From positions 1-5,695 of the forward strand of contig CALNCH010000042.1 in assembly GCA_937875245.1 (NCBI GenBank): DNA of 5,695 nt, written 5' to 3'. Positions within the stretch are counted from its first letter, which is position 1. Every line of letters begins with the position of its first letter. The translations under genes and the position numbers were made by a program. The notes beneath the pieces were generated by a model, which saw only the letters and a program-made list of their open reading frames with translations, made no database searches and was not told where the DNA came from. Positions 1 through 5,287 of the stretch are shown here, piece by piece. This DNA comes from an uncultured Spirochaetaceae bacterium. GTDB lineage: Bacteria > Spirochaetota > Spirochaetia > Treponematales > Treponemataceae.

Positions 1-1433
1 TCAACACGTTTGAAGACAACGGCACAGTCATTTTTGGCATAGTAATGATCTTCTAGGAACACACTAACTCTGGAATCTAAGGAAAGATTTTCTCCATTAA
101 AGGAATAAGAAGGAAAGGGGCAATCCGAGCGTTGCACAAAAAGTTGAGGTTTTTCAACCACCCATTTAGCATCCATTCCAGTGTGGTTAGGAACCATATC
201 AGAAGCTAATCGAATTCCACGGTACCATAATCGGCGACGCAAATTTTCCAATGCATCCCAACCACCAAGGTTCTCGGCAATCTCATAATCATGGAGACTG
301 TAAGCACTGGCAGCTGCCTCTGGGTTTCCGTTTATCTGCTTAATCCGCTTACTTGCCCAAGAACGTTCCCATAAACCAATTAACCAAAGTCCATTAAATC
401 CTTGTTGTGCAAGTAAATCTAATTCCTGATCGGGAACCTGATCTAATCGAGTAATCTCTGTTTTGTATTTTTTTGTTAATTGATCTAACCAAACAAGAAC
501 GGTTTTAGCCATAAGTACAACTCGGGGCATCCATTCTCTATCTGGGCTAAATCTTTCATATTCTGTCATAAGAGAATCGTAATTGTATACTTCCATTGGA
601 GGTGGTCCAGAAAAAACTCCGCTCCAACCTGGTTTTTCTTCTTCAGAAATAATATCCATACCTGCTAAAAGACGAAGTAACCACTCTCCCAAAAAAGATG
701 CCCAATTCTGCCGAATATAGTCTAACTGTCCTTTAAGACTGTAGGGGCTAGCTATAATGGGTTCCTTCAACATAGAAATTAAATCGGTATAGTTAGGACC
801 AAATAGCGGTTGTGCTTTGAAGAAATTTTGCATTTCATCCCAAACTGCATCGTAGATTGGGTTTTCAGCAAGTTTTTTGTCATTAAACAAAAGGAGGAAA
901 GGCCCAAAAGCAGGATTTTCATTTGCTAATTTTAGTAACAGGAACTCTTCTAGTGTTGTTACCTTGTTTGAGATTCCATTAGTGGTGGCCGCTAAATAAT
1001 CGGTATTGCTAATAGTTTTTTGATAAACAGCTACAGGGGGAAACTCTTCTGTAAAATCTAGTAATAGTTTTTCTATTTTTTCTTTACCAAATTTCTTTTC
1101 TAAGGTAAGTAATGCCTCTTTAAAACTATTTGGGGCTTGTTGTTTTCGATAAAGGCTACAAACTAAGTGAAAAATTTCGTCAATTAATCCCATTGCATTT
1201 AACTGTCCAGCTTTTATAATTTGTTCTGGATGTAGAACAGGATCGATAGTGTCATTTATTTTTTTTGTAAATAAACGTACATTTTTTAAGTTAGAAAGAA
1301 TGATATTACCTGTTGAAGCAAAGAGAGGTAAATCAAAGTGACATATATCTCTCATTCCTTTGGAAACATGAAATTCCATCCAAGAATCTGGTTCGTGGCC
1401 AGTGTGTATTTGTTCATCAAAATGTGGGCTCAT
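1..1433 (-). CDS. Large GH13 alpha-amylase-family glycosyl hydrolase, N-terminal part (C-terminus beyond the window)
   Basis: The minus-strand frame is open from an ATG at 1433 to the window edge, giving 477 codons with no stop. The GH13 (beta/alpha)8 barrel is entered late: GFNGLWLIGLW lies at residues 345-355 and conserved region I, DMVPNH, at about 412-417 (D412, N416, H417). The catalytic Asp/Glu/Asp of regions II-IV would lie beyond the cut. The first ~320 residues are mostly helical and match no standard amylase accessory domain I can name. From memory, the segment MEFHVSKGMRD near residue 30 and the stretch around the barrel entry resemble a family of very large (about 1,100-1,200 residue) bacterial GH13 proteins, so well over half may be missing. 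No signal peptide is seen, so a cytoplasmic role on maltodextrin or glycogen is inferred. Its ATG overlaps the malQ stop (ATGA), so the two are probably co-transcribed and translationally coupled. GH13 assignment is firm; exact substrate and reaction are unknown. Confidence 0.88.
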   Translation of the reverse strand, partial: MSPHFDEQIHTGHEPDSWMEFHVSKGMRDICHFDLPLFASTGNIILSNLKNVRLFTKKINDTIDPVLHPEQIIKAGQLNAMGLIDEIFHLVCSLYRKQQAPNSFKEALLTLEKKFGKEKIEKLLLDFTEEFPPVAVYQKTISNTDYLAATTNGISNKVTTLEEFLLLKLANENPAFGPFLLLFNDKKLAENPIYDAVWDEMQNFFKAQPLFGPNYTDLISMLKEPIIASPYSLKGQLDYIRQNWASFLGEWLLRLLAGMDIISEEEKPGWSGVFSGPPPMEVYNYDSLMTEYERFSPDREWMPRVVLMAKTVLVWLDQLTKKYKTEITRLDQVPDQELDLLAQQGFNGLWLIGLWERSWASKRIKQINGNPEAAASAYSLHDYEIAENLGGWDALENLRRRLWYRGIRLASDMVPNHTGMDAKWVVEKPQLFVQRSDCPFPSYSFNGENLSLDSRVSVFLEDHYYAKNDCAVVFKRV

Positions 1434-3418
1434 TTTTCGTGCCTCCTCAGTGATATAGCCTTTATTTTACCACACAAATCGTCATCAGACAAAAGATTAT
1501 TTATAGAAACAGGAAGACGGTAGGTCCAGTTAAAGGAATTAACACTGCCAGGAACATTTACTCTCTCCTTTTCAGGATCGGATGCATAATAGGGTTGAGA
1601 AAGACTTAAAAAATCTTGAATCGGATGAATGCAAAGTTGAGAATTAGAAAGTGCCATTGTTGATAAAAGCCAATAAGCAGTTTCAGGAGTAAATTCTTTT
1701 GGTTTAATCTGTTTTTTATCTTGTTGGGAAGCAAAATTGTTGAAAAAATCAACAGCATCAGGTTCTGTTAGCCACCATAAACGCATGGTAGAAGAATCAT
1801 GAACAGAACTAGTTGTAACACTTAAAGAGGGATATGAGGGGAGGGGATTATAAGGTTGGCCCGGTTTATCCCATTCACGGCACCAACGTACTACTCGAAG
1901 ACTTAATATTTCTAAATCCTTCAATACAATTGGTACACATTCAGTGTTTGCACCTAAATCTTCTGCACAAGCAATCATTTTTGTAGCTTTGGTTAGTTCT
2001 CCCAGCAAGGTTCTTCCTTGTTTTTCCCACAAGGCTTCCATTGCTACTGCCTTTTTATGAGATAAAGCTTCTACTCCTTGTTTTTCTTCCCAATTTAATG
2101 AAGCCCATGGGGTAGAATTTCTAAAAGTCCATTGAAAAACATAGGATTTGGGTGCAACTTCTACTAGCATCCTATTTCTCCAAAACTCAGCTAGTCGTTC
2201 ACGAATTGAAAGCGGTATATCTTCTCTTGCCCAAATATCTTTATCACCTGTAATACTGTCTTTAAAAATCCATAGTTCTTCATTGCCAATCCGGTCCATT
2301 ATTTTTGAAAGATGACCATGAGTTCCTAAATAATCATTATTGTTAACCTCTTCTATGGATTTTGTTGGTACGTGTGGTTTTGCAAACCATCTAATCCTAT
2401 CTGCATTAAAACCTAGTTGCATCAGTTCTGCCTCAGTTATTGGCTCAAATGGCTGTGTCCAACCATTCATGGCTGTACATTCACCTTCTGGTATTGACCA
2501 AATACGGAAAAAACCCAGTACATGGTCTATACGATATATCTGATAATATTTTGAAGCTTGAATTAATCGATCCTTCCACCAAGAGTAATTTTCTTTCGCC
2601 AAGTTTTCCCAATTATAGGTAGGAAAGCCCCAGTTTTGGCCCATTGGATTTGGACCATCAGGAGGAGATCCTGCTCGTAAACTGGTATTAAAAAACTCAG
2701 GGAATGCCCAAGCATCGCAAGAATCTTCATTCATCATAATGGGAATATCACCTTTAAGTTGAATTCCTAAAGATTGGACATATTCAGATGCTTTTAGAAA
2801 TTGTTCATGAGCCCTCATCTGTACCCATGCATAAAAGAGATGTTTTTCCTTTTTGCTTTCATCTTCCCAAAGACCAATAATTTTTTCTTGGGAAAGATTT
2901 TTGTTAGAAGTCCAACTTTTCCATGATGCTTCTTTGTTTTTTCGTTTAAACTCCATAAAAACAGCGTAAAAACGAATCCAGGGATTGTCTTTAATCCATT
3001 TTCCAAAGGAGCTCTTTGGGTTTGTAGCATCTGAAAGAATAGTATCTTTATTTTCAGTAAATAATTTTTGTAATAAAGAGATTTTTTTGTCACGTAGTTC
3101 CCGATAAGGAAATCTCTCATAGGCATTAAAAGTGTTAGCTATTTTTTCTTCTTCTTTTTGTAATTTTTCGTTATTTAGAATTTCTGGTAATGCAGAAATT
3201 CTAATATATAAAGGATGTAATGCAAAAGCTGATAAAGCACTGTAGGGTGAACTTTCTGTACCTGTATCATTTACTGGAAGTAATTGAATTACTTCCAAAT
3301 CTGTTTTTTTGCAAAAATTCGCAAAGGGCATTAAGTCTAAAAAATCTCCACATCCACAGCTGTTTTCTGTTTTCAGAGCAGCTAGCGGTATAGCTGTTCC
3401 TGTTTTTTTCTTGTTCAT
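1430..3418 (-). CDS. malQ: 4-alpha-glucanotransferase (amylomaltase / disproportionating enzyme, GH77)
   Basis: The 662-residue protein transfers 4-alpha-glucan segments between maltodextrins, releasing glucose. Family GH77 is evident from PVNDTG (48-53) with SPYSALSAFALHPLY (57-71), GDIPI (223-227), GQNWGFP (260-266), the nucleophile motif YRIDH (D298), the acid/base motif AEDLG (E486) and HDSS with the third carboxylate D541. All three catalytic acids are therefore present. It is longer than the ~500-residue Thermus type. The PVNDTG/FALHPLYIRI style resembles the DPE2-like branch known from plants and Bacteroides, with a long insert between the nucleophile and the acid/base (about residues 310-475). 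The N-terminal starch-binding modules of plant DPE2 are absent: the barrel starts at once. ATG at 3418 is chosen because GGGAG stands 7 bases upstream. The gene has its own promoter and a repeat operator upstream and overlaps the following GH13 gene by 4 bases, so the two make one alpha-glucan unit. No signal peptide; cytoplasmic. Confidence 0.95.
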   Translation of the reverse strand: MNKKKTGTAIPLAALKTENSCGCGDFLDLMPFANFCKKTDLEVIQLLPVNDTGTESSPYSALSAFALHPLYIRISALPEILNNEKLQKEEEKIANTFNAYERFPYRELRDKKISLLQKLFTENKDTILSDATNPKSSFGKWIKDNPWIRFYAVFMEFKRKNKEASWKSWTSNKNLSQEKIIGLWEDESKKEKHLFYAWVQMRAHEQFLKASEYVQSLGIQLKGDIPIMMNEDSCDAWAFPEFFNTSLRAGSPPDGPNPMGQNWGFPTYNWENLAKENYSWWKDRLIQASKYYQIYRIDHVLGFFRIWSIPEGECTAMNGWTQPFEPITEAELMQLGFNADRIRWFAKPHVPTKSIEEVNNNDYLGTHGHLSKIMDRIGNEELWIFKDSITGDKDIWAREDIPLSIRERLAEFWRNRMLVEVAPKSYVFQWTFRNSTPWASLNWEEKQGVEALSHKKAVAMEALWEKQGRTLLGELTKATKMIACAEDLGANTECVPIVLKDLEILSLRVVRWCREWDKPGQPYNPLPSYPSLSVTTSSVHDSSTMRLWWLTEPDAVDFFNNFASQQDKKQIKPKEFTPETAYWLLSTMALSNSQLCIHPIQDFLSLSQPYYASDPEKERVNVPGSVNSFNWTYRLPVSINNLLSDDDLCGKIKAISLRRHEK
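1442..1448 (-). promoter_or_regulatory. Shine-Dalgarno of the GH13 gene, inside the end of malQ
   Basis: Reading the minus strand, GAGGAGG ends 8 bases before the ATG at 1433. It lies within the last codons of malQ. This strong site fixes the GH13 start and supports reinitiation or coupled translation at the ATGA overlap. Confidence 0.85.
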
Positions 3419-3425
3419 TTTTTTT

Positions 3426-3430
3426 CTCCC
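3426..3430 (-). promoter_or_regulatory. Shine-Dalgarno of malQ
   Basis: GGGAG on the minus strand is followed by seven A residues and then the ATG at 3418. It decides the malQ start and contrasts with the upstream radical SAM gene, which has no such site. Confidence 0.75.
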
Positions 3431-3436
3431 ATTAGA

Positions 3437-3464
3437 GGTAAACTCAAAAGGTTTACCGGTTTAC
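3437..3464. promoter_or_regulatory. Putative operator: three GTTTAC-type repeats between the malQ promoter and its start codon
   Basis: On the plus strand GGTAAAC (3437-3443) and GTTTACC (3451-3457) form a perfect 7-bp inverted repeat with a 7-base spacer. A further GGTTTAC at 3458-3464 repeats the one at 3450-3456 with a period of 8. The array lies between about +1 and +26 relative to the start site expected from the malQ -10, where a bound repressor would block transcription. The same inverted repeat could also fold as a 7-bp hairpin at the 5' end of the malQ mRNA. The cognate regulator is not in the window and I do not recognise the motif as a named operator. Confidence 0.5.
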
Positions 3465-3468
3465 ATAG

Positions 3469-3477
3469 TTTATAGCA
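3469..3477 (-). promoter_or_regulatory. malQ promoter, extended -10 (TGCTATAAA)
   Basis: On the minus strand the sequence TGC-TATAAA fits TGn plus a -10 with five of six consensus bases. The 16-18-base spacings upstream show no good -35, as is common for extended -10 promoters. Transcription would start near 3462, leaving a leader of about 44 bases that holds the GTTTAC repeats and the Shine-Dalgarno. Position in the gap between the radical SAM stop and malQ supports a separate malQ-GH13 transcript. Confidence 0.5.
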
Positions 3478-3490
3478 TACAATACAATTA

Positions 3491-4507
3491 TTAATTTGTA
3501 AAACCAAAATTCCAATGCCAAACAGGTTTTGCTAATGCATTTGAAAAAGGTTGTTTTTTCTTAAAATCTGGAAGCCAATCAGCATTTAGTTCTTTGCAAT
3601 TATCTGAATCTAAGTCCTGATAAAATAAATATTCAAATTCATATTCTGTAATAAGCTCATGTATTTGAGCAAATTCTTCTGTTGTTAAAAATCGATTAGG
3701 GAAAGCTTCTAATGCTTTTTTCCGATGTTCCGAACTGCTGGGGGTTTTATCATCAGAAAAATTTACAGGGGTATATTGTGACATTACTGATATACAACAT
3801 TTTCCATCACAATGTTTTTTTAGCCAATCTAAAACCAGTATGGTGTCATTCATTCTTCCTGGAAGAACGAGATGTCGTATGATAACTCCAGAAAGCATTT
3901 TTTCATTTTCGTCAAAAATGAGAGGTGCTTTTTCTATCATGGCTCGAATAGCTTTTTTTGCTACAGAGGGATAATCTTTAGCTTGAAAGATAGCCTCTGA
4001 AATAAGGGGATTAAGGGTTTTTAAATCGGGTAACCAAATATCAACCACTGAAGAAAGCATTTGAATGGATTCTTCAGTTTCGTAGCCAGAAGAATTCCAA
4101 CAAATTGGTATTGTAAGACCTTTGTCCTTTGCAAATAATAATCCTTCTACAATAGAAGGAACTGCATGAGATCCTGTTACAATATTAATGTTTTCTGCCC
4201 CTTCTTCTTGTAATTTTAGGCAAATTTGGGCAAAGGTTTCTTTTGATACAGAAGTTCCCATACCACATTGAGAGATTTGATAATTTTGGCAAAAAGCACA
4301 GCGAAGATTACACCCCGTAATAAAAATAGTACCAGAGCCTTTTTTTCCGGTAATGGGGGGTTCTTCTCCAAAATGAAGACAAGCAGTAGATATTCTAAGA
4401 TTCGCACTTTCTTTACAAAAGCCACTTAGATTGTTTTCTCGGTTAATACCACATTTTCGTGGACACAGAGTACAAGATTTGTAGGGTTTAGCGTTTAATA
4501 AGTTCAC
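3491..4507 (-). CDS. Radical SAM protein, PflX-like (COG1313; related to pyruvate formate-lyase activating enzymes)
   Basis: The 338-residue protein has the radical SAM cluster motif C66-x3-C70-x2-C73 in ITGCNLRCAFCQNYQIS, which binds a [4Fe-4S] cluster and S-adenosylmethionine. An N-terminal motif CTLCPRKCGINR (C12, C15, C19), with C31 further on, is typical of the PflX/COG1313 group and could bind a second metal centre. Expected length for this group is about 300 residues; the tail after ~295 (with DWLPDFKKKQPF) looks like an extra C-terminal segment. The start is GTG at 4507: an in-frame TAA lies about 20 bases upstream, no ATG precedes the Cys motif, and no Shine-Dalgarno is present. An extended -10 six bases upstream suggests leaderless initiation. 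The substrate is unknown. The family is related to glycyl-radical activases, but no glycyl-radical enzyme is in the window, so calling it a PFL activase is not justified. It is followed by malQ after 72 bases, but malQ appears to have its own promoter. Confidence 0.88.
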   Translation of the reverse strand: MNLLNAKPYKSCTLCPRKCGINRENNLSGFCKESANLRISTACLHFGEEPPITGKKGSGTIFITGCNLRCAFCQNYQISQCGMGTSVSKETFAQICLKLQEEGAENINIVTGSHAVPSIVEGLLFAKDKGLTIPICWNSSGYETEESIQMLSSVVDIWLPDLKTLNPLISEAIFQAKDYPSVAKKAIRAMIEKAPLIFDENEKMLSGVIIRHLVLPGRMNDTILVLDWLKKHCDGKCCISVMSQYTPVNFSDDKTPSSSEHRKKALEAFPNRFLTTEEFAQIHELITEYEFEYLFYQDLDSDNCKELNADWLPDFKKKQPFSNALAKPVWHWNFGFTN

Positions 4508-4513
4508 TGTTTT

Positions 4514-4522
4514 ATGATAGCA
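4514..4522 (-). promoter_or_regulatory. Extended -10 promoter of the radical SAM gene, predicting a leaderless mRNA
   Basis: On the minus strand TGC-TATCAT (five of six -10 bases plus TGn) ends six bases before the GTG at 4507. A start site 6-8 bases after the -10 would fall on the start codon. The -35 position falls in the terminator T-tract and is poor. The site sits between the upstream terminator and the gene, so it would let the gene escape that terminator. Confidence 0.5.
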
Positions 4523-4532
4523 CTGTTAGATG

Positions 4533-4561
4533 AAAAAAAAAAGCCGGCCTAGTGCCGGCTT
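4533..4561 (-). terminator. Intrinsic (rho-independent) terminator
   Basis: On the minus strand an 8-bp, GC-rich perfect stem (AAGCCGGC / GCCGGCTT) closes a 5-base loop (ACTAG). Its end runs into a tract of ten T (two in the stem, eight after). The plus-strand side has no T-tract after the stem, so it acts in the minus direction only. It ends the structured RNA unit and possibly read-through from the 134-residue gene. It lies 25 bases upstream of the radical SAM GTG, so it could also be an attenuator. Confidence 0.92.
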
Positions 4562-4565
4562 ATAG

Positions 4566-4597
4566 TGAGATACCTCTATTAATATAGATTAATCTCA
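4566..4597 (-). other. Two-part RNA hairpin with tandem A-G internal loop
   Basis: On the minus strand TGAGAT (from 4597) pairs perfectly with ATCTCA (to 4566). Inside, TCTAT and ATAGA pair around the loop ATTA. The three unpaired bases on each side (UAA opposite GGU) can stack as two tandem A-G mismatches and a U-U. Such symmetric purine loops are often ordered in functional RNAs, but this is inference. Confidence 0.5.
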
Positions 4598-4602
4598 TTC
4601 AT
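4579..4602 (-). CDS. Possible second micro-ORF, 7 codons (MNEINLY)
   Basis: On the minus strand ATG at 4602 runs to TAA at 4579, encoding MNEINLY. AGGA lies 5 bases upstream, but it is buried in the 3' arm of the 4609-4622 hairpin. The ORF overlaps the hairpin at 4566-4597. In AT-rich sequence so short an ORF may be chance; listed because it sits in the same transcript as the better-supported micro-ORF. Confidence 0.12.
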   Translation of the reverse strand: MNEINLY

Positions 4603-4634
4603 ATGTTTCCTGCATAAGCAGGTAAAAATAAAAT

Positions 4635-4682
4635 CTACTTAACAGCCTCTAGCGAGGCATTCTGTTTTGTTGGGCTATCCAT
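4635..4682 (-). CDS. Micro-ORF, 15 residues (MDSPTKQNASLEAVK)
   Basis: ATG at 4682 to TAG at 4635 encodes MDSPTKQNASLEAVK. The case for translation is the Shine-Dalgarno AAAGGAGG, a full eight-base match to the usual 16S tail, placed 7 bases upstream; it is the best ribosome site in the window. The peptide is polar with no membrane segment, so it does not look like a type I toxin. It has no run of one amino acid, so it does not look like a classical amino-acid attenuator leader. Codons 9-13 form a perfect 5-bp hairpin, so ribosomes on the ORF would melt it. Unknown function; it may matter as a regulator of RNA folding rather than as a peptide. The strength of the Shine-Dalgarno makes chance unlikely, but nothing here proves expression. 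Confidence 0.45.
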   Translation of the reverse strand: MDSPTKQNASLEAVK

Positions 4683-4689
4683 TACGTGG

Positions 4690-4697
4690 CCTCCTTT
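4690..4697 (-). promoter_or_regulatory. Perfect Shine-Dalgarno (AAAGGAGG) of the micro-ORF, possibly sequestered
   Basis: The site is followed by a 7-base spacer (CCACGTA) and the ATG at 4682. The bases GAGGC at 4693-4689 can pair with GCCUC at 4658-4654. That GCCUC is also the 5' arm of the hairpin in the micro-ORF, whose 3' arm is again GAGGC. The two helices exclude each other. Confidence 0.6.
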
Positions 4698-4752
4698 AGT
4701 ATTGAAGATTTTACACAATCAACTCTCGATTGCTTTTTTTATCCCCTATCTG

Positions 4753-4785
4753 ACTATAGAATACCACCAATTTAAAATAATGCAA
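4753..4785 (-). promoter_or_regulatory. Promoter-like site for the structured RNA
   Basis: On the minus strand TTGCAT (4785-4780) stands 16 bases before TATTCT (4763-4758), which is preceded by TGG to give an extended -10. An overlapping TATAGT (4758-4753) is an alternative -10. Starts near 4751 or 4746 are predicted. It lies just downstream of the stop of the 134-residue gene. Confidence 0.4.
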
Positions 4786-4793
4786 GCTTTTTT

Positions 4794-5198
4794 TTACATT
4801 GCACCCTTTGATAAGAAAATAGTCATTAATGACTCAAGTAAATCCATGGGAAGATCTTCTGCTTCATAGGTTACCATTTTGCACAATTCCTTCCAGTCTT
4901 CTTTGGAAAAATGTATGTCCTCATCATCGTTCCCATCTAAGAGGGAAAGGGCAGATGCTAACCAATCAATATGCTCAGGAGTCGGCTCTTGATTTAAATC
5001 CCCACTATTTTGTATATAGGTTGAGTCCCAATAATCAGCAAAAGACTGAGGAAGAGAGCCTAGGTCTCTAAATTGAGAAATAAAGAGTTTTTCAACTGCC
5101 CTACAAGTTCTCTGTCCATCATATTTTCCGCCATTATCAGCTCTGTCATGTTTTTGTATTCTTTGTACATCTGCATAAAATTTTTGTATATCAGTCAT
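4794..5198 (-). CDS. Hypothetical acidic protein, 134 residues
   Basis: I do not recognise the family. The frame runs from ATG at 5198 to TAA at 4794. The protein is acidic, with about 26 D/E against 13 K/R. Nearly all basic residues lie in the first 45 residues, which look like a basic helix-rich segment (QKFYADVQRIQKHDRA). An acidic patch follows (DGNDDEDIHF, about 88-97) and then a helical C-terminus. There are two cysteines (C32, C106), no signal peptide and no membrane segment, so it is probably a soluble cytoplasmic protein. No Shine-Dalgarno precedes the ATG; an extended -10 ends 7 bases upstream, so the mRNA may be leaderless. It is transcribed away from the EIIA gene across an 89-bp gap. 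Length, amino-acid composition and a promoter at the right place support a real gene; the function cannot be given. Confidence 0.75.
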   Translation of the reverse strand: MTDIQKFYADVQRIQKHDRADNGGKYDGQRTCRAVEKLFISQFRDLGSLPQSFADYWDSTYIQNSGDLNQEPTPEHIDWLASALSLLDGNDDEDIHFSKEDWKELCKMVTYEAEDLPMDLLESLMTIFLSKGAM

Positions 5199-5205
5199 AA
5201 AGTTA

Positions 5206-5214
5206 AGTGTATCA
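5206..5214 (-). promoter_or_regulatory. Extended -10 promoter of the 134-residue gene, predicting a leaderless mRNA
   Basis: On the minus strand TGA-TACACT ends 7 bases before the ATG at 5198. The -35 position is weak (CTTAAA at 17 bases). The hexamer TACACT is the same one found at the -10 of the divergent EIIA gene. Confidence 0.45.
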
Positions 5215-5252
5215 TGAATTACAATAAATTTAAGTAATTTACAGGTTTTTTC

Positions 5253-5281
5253 TTGACTTTTAATCTAACTAAACGTACACT
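5253..5281 (+). promoter_or_regulatory. Promoter of the EIIA gene (TTGACT - 17 - TACACT), predicting a leaderless mRNA
   Basis: TTGACT at 5253-5258 (five of six -35 bases) and TACACT at 5276-5281 (four of six -10 bases) are exactly 17 bases apart. The -10 ends six bases before the ATG at 5288, so the start site should coincide with the start codon. No Shine-Dalgarno is present. A weaker alternative is TTTACA at 5238-5243 with TTTAAT at 5259-5264, but its 15-base spacing is short. Confidence 0.6.
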
Positions 5282-5287
5282 GAACAT

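Larger units (their letters stand above)
4533..4751 (-). ncRNA. Candidate structured RNA of about 215 nt containing a micro-ORF (small RNA or attenuator leader; no known class)
   Basis: Reading in transcription order, the segment has these elements. An 8-bp hairpin with two G-U pairs lies at 4733-4715. A perfect Shine-Dalgarno is at 4697-4690 and a 15-codon ORF at 4682-4635. Inside that ORF is a perfect 5-bp hairpin GCCTC-GCTA-GAGGC at 4658-4645. A hairpin CCTGC-TTAT-GCAGG lies at 4622-4609, and a two-part hairpin with symmetric internal loop at 4597-4566. The terminator at 4561-4533 closes it. A promoter-like site precedes it. The density of perfect stems and the terminator at the right end support a real transcript. 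It does not show the conserved cores of tmRNA, SRP RNA, RNase P RNA, 6S RNA or the riboswitch classes I can recall. It could be a free small RNA, a dual-function RNA coding a peptide, or the 5' attenuator of the radical SAM gene; the separate promoter of that gene makes the free form more likely. The ends are inferred. Confidence 0.55.

Noticed and set aside
1338..1523. Plus-strand open frame across the GH13 start and malQ end
   Set aside because: It is antisense to two well-supported genes with catalytic motifs and has no ribosome site or family resemblance.
2815..3126. Alternative minus-strand frame of 103 codons within malQ
   Set aside because: It is a shifted-frame shadow of malQ, with low-complexity lysine-rich translation and no own start signals.
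4605..4697. CsrA-sequestering small RNA
   Set aside because: Only two GGA motifs are present and the second lies in a stem rather than a loop; CsrB-like RNAs carry many in loops.
4715..4740. Plus-strand hairpin CAATC/GATTG followed by seven T, like a terminator for plus-strand transcription
   Set aside because: No plus-strand gene lies upstream of it, and read on the plus strand the stem is only 5 bp because the two G-U pairs become A-C mismatches. It is better explained as a hairpin of the minus-strand RNA.
4533..4751. Structured RNA as tmRNA, 6S RNA, SRP RNA or a known riboswitch
   Set aside because: None of the conserved cores I can recall is visible: no tRNA-like end for tmRNA, no single long bulged hairpin for 6S, no SRP apical loop, no TPP, SAM, cobalamin or fluoride motif. 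A formal Rfam search is still the deciding test.
4821..4834. Perfect 14-bp palindrome AGTCATTAATGACT
   Set aside because: It lies inside the coding end of the 134-residue gene, has no T-tract or partner copy in the window, and such AT-rich palindromes arise by chance.
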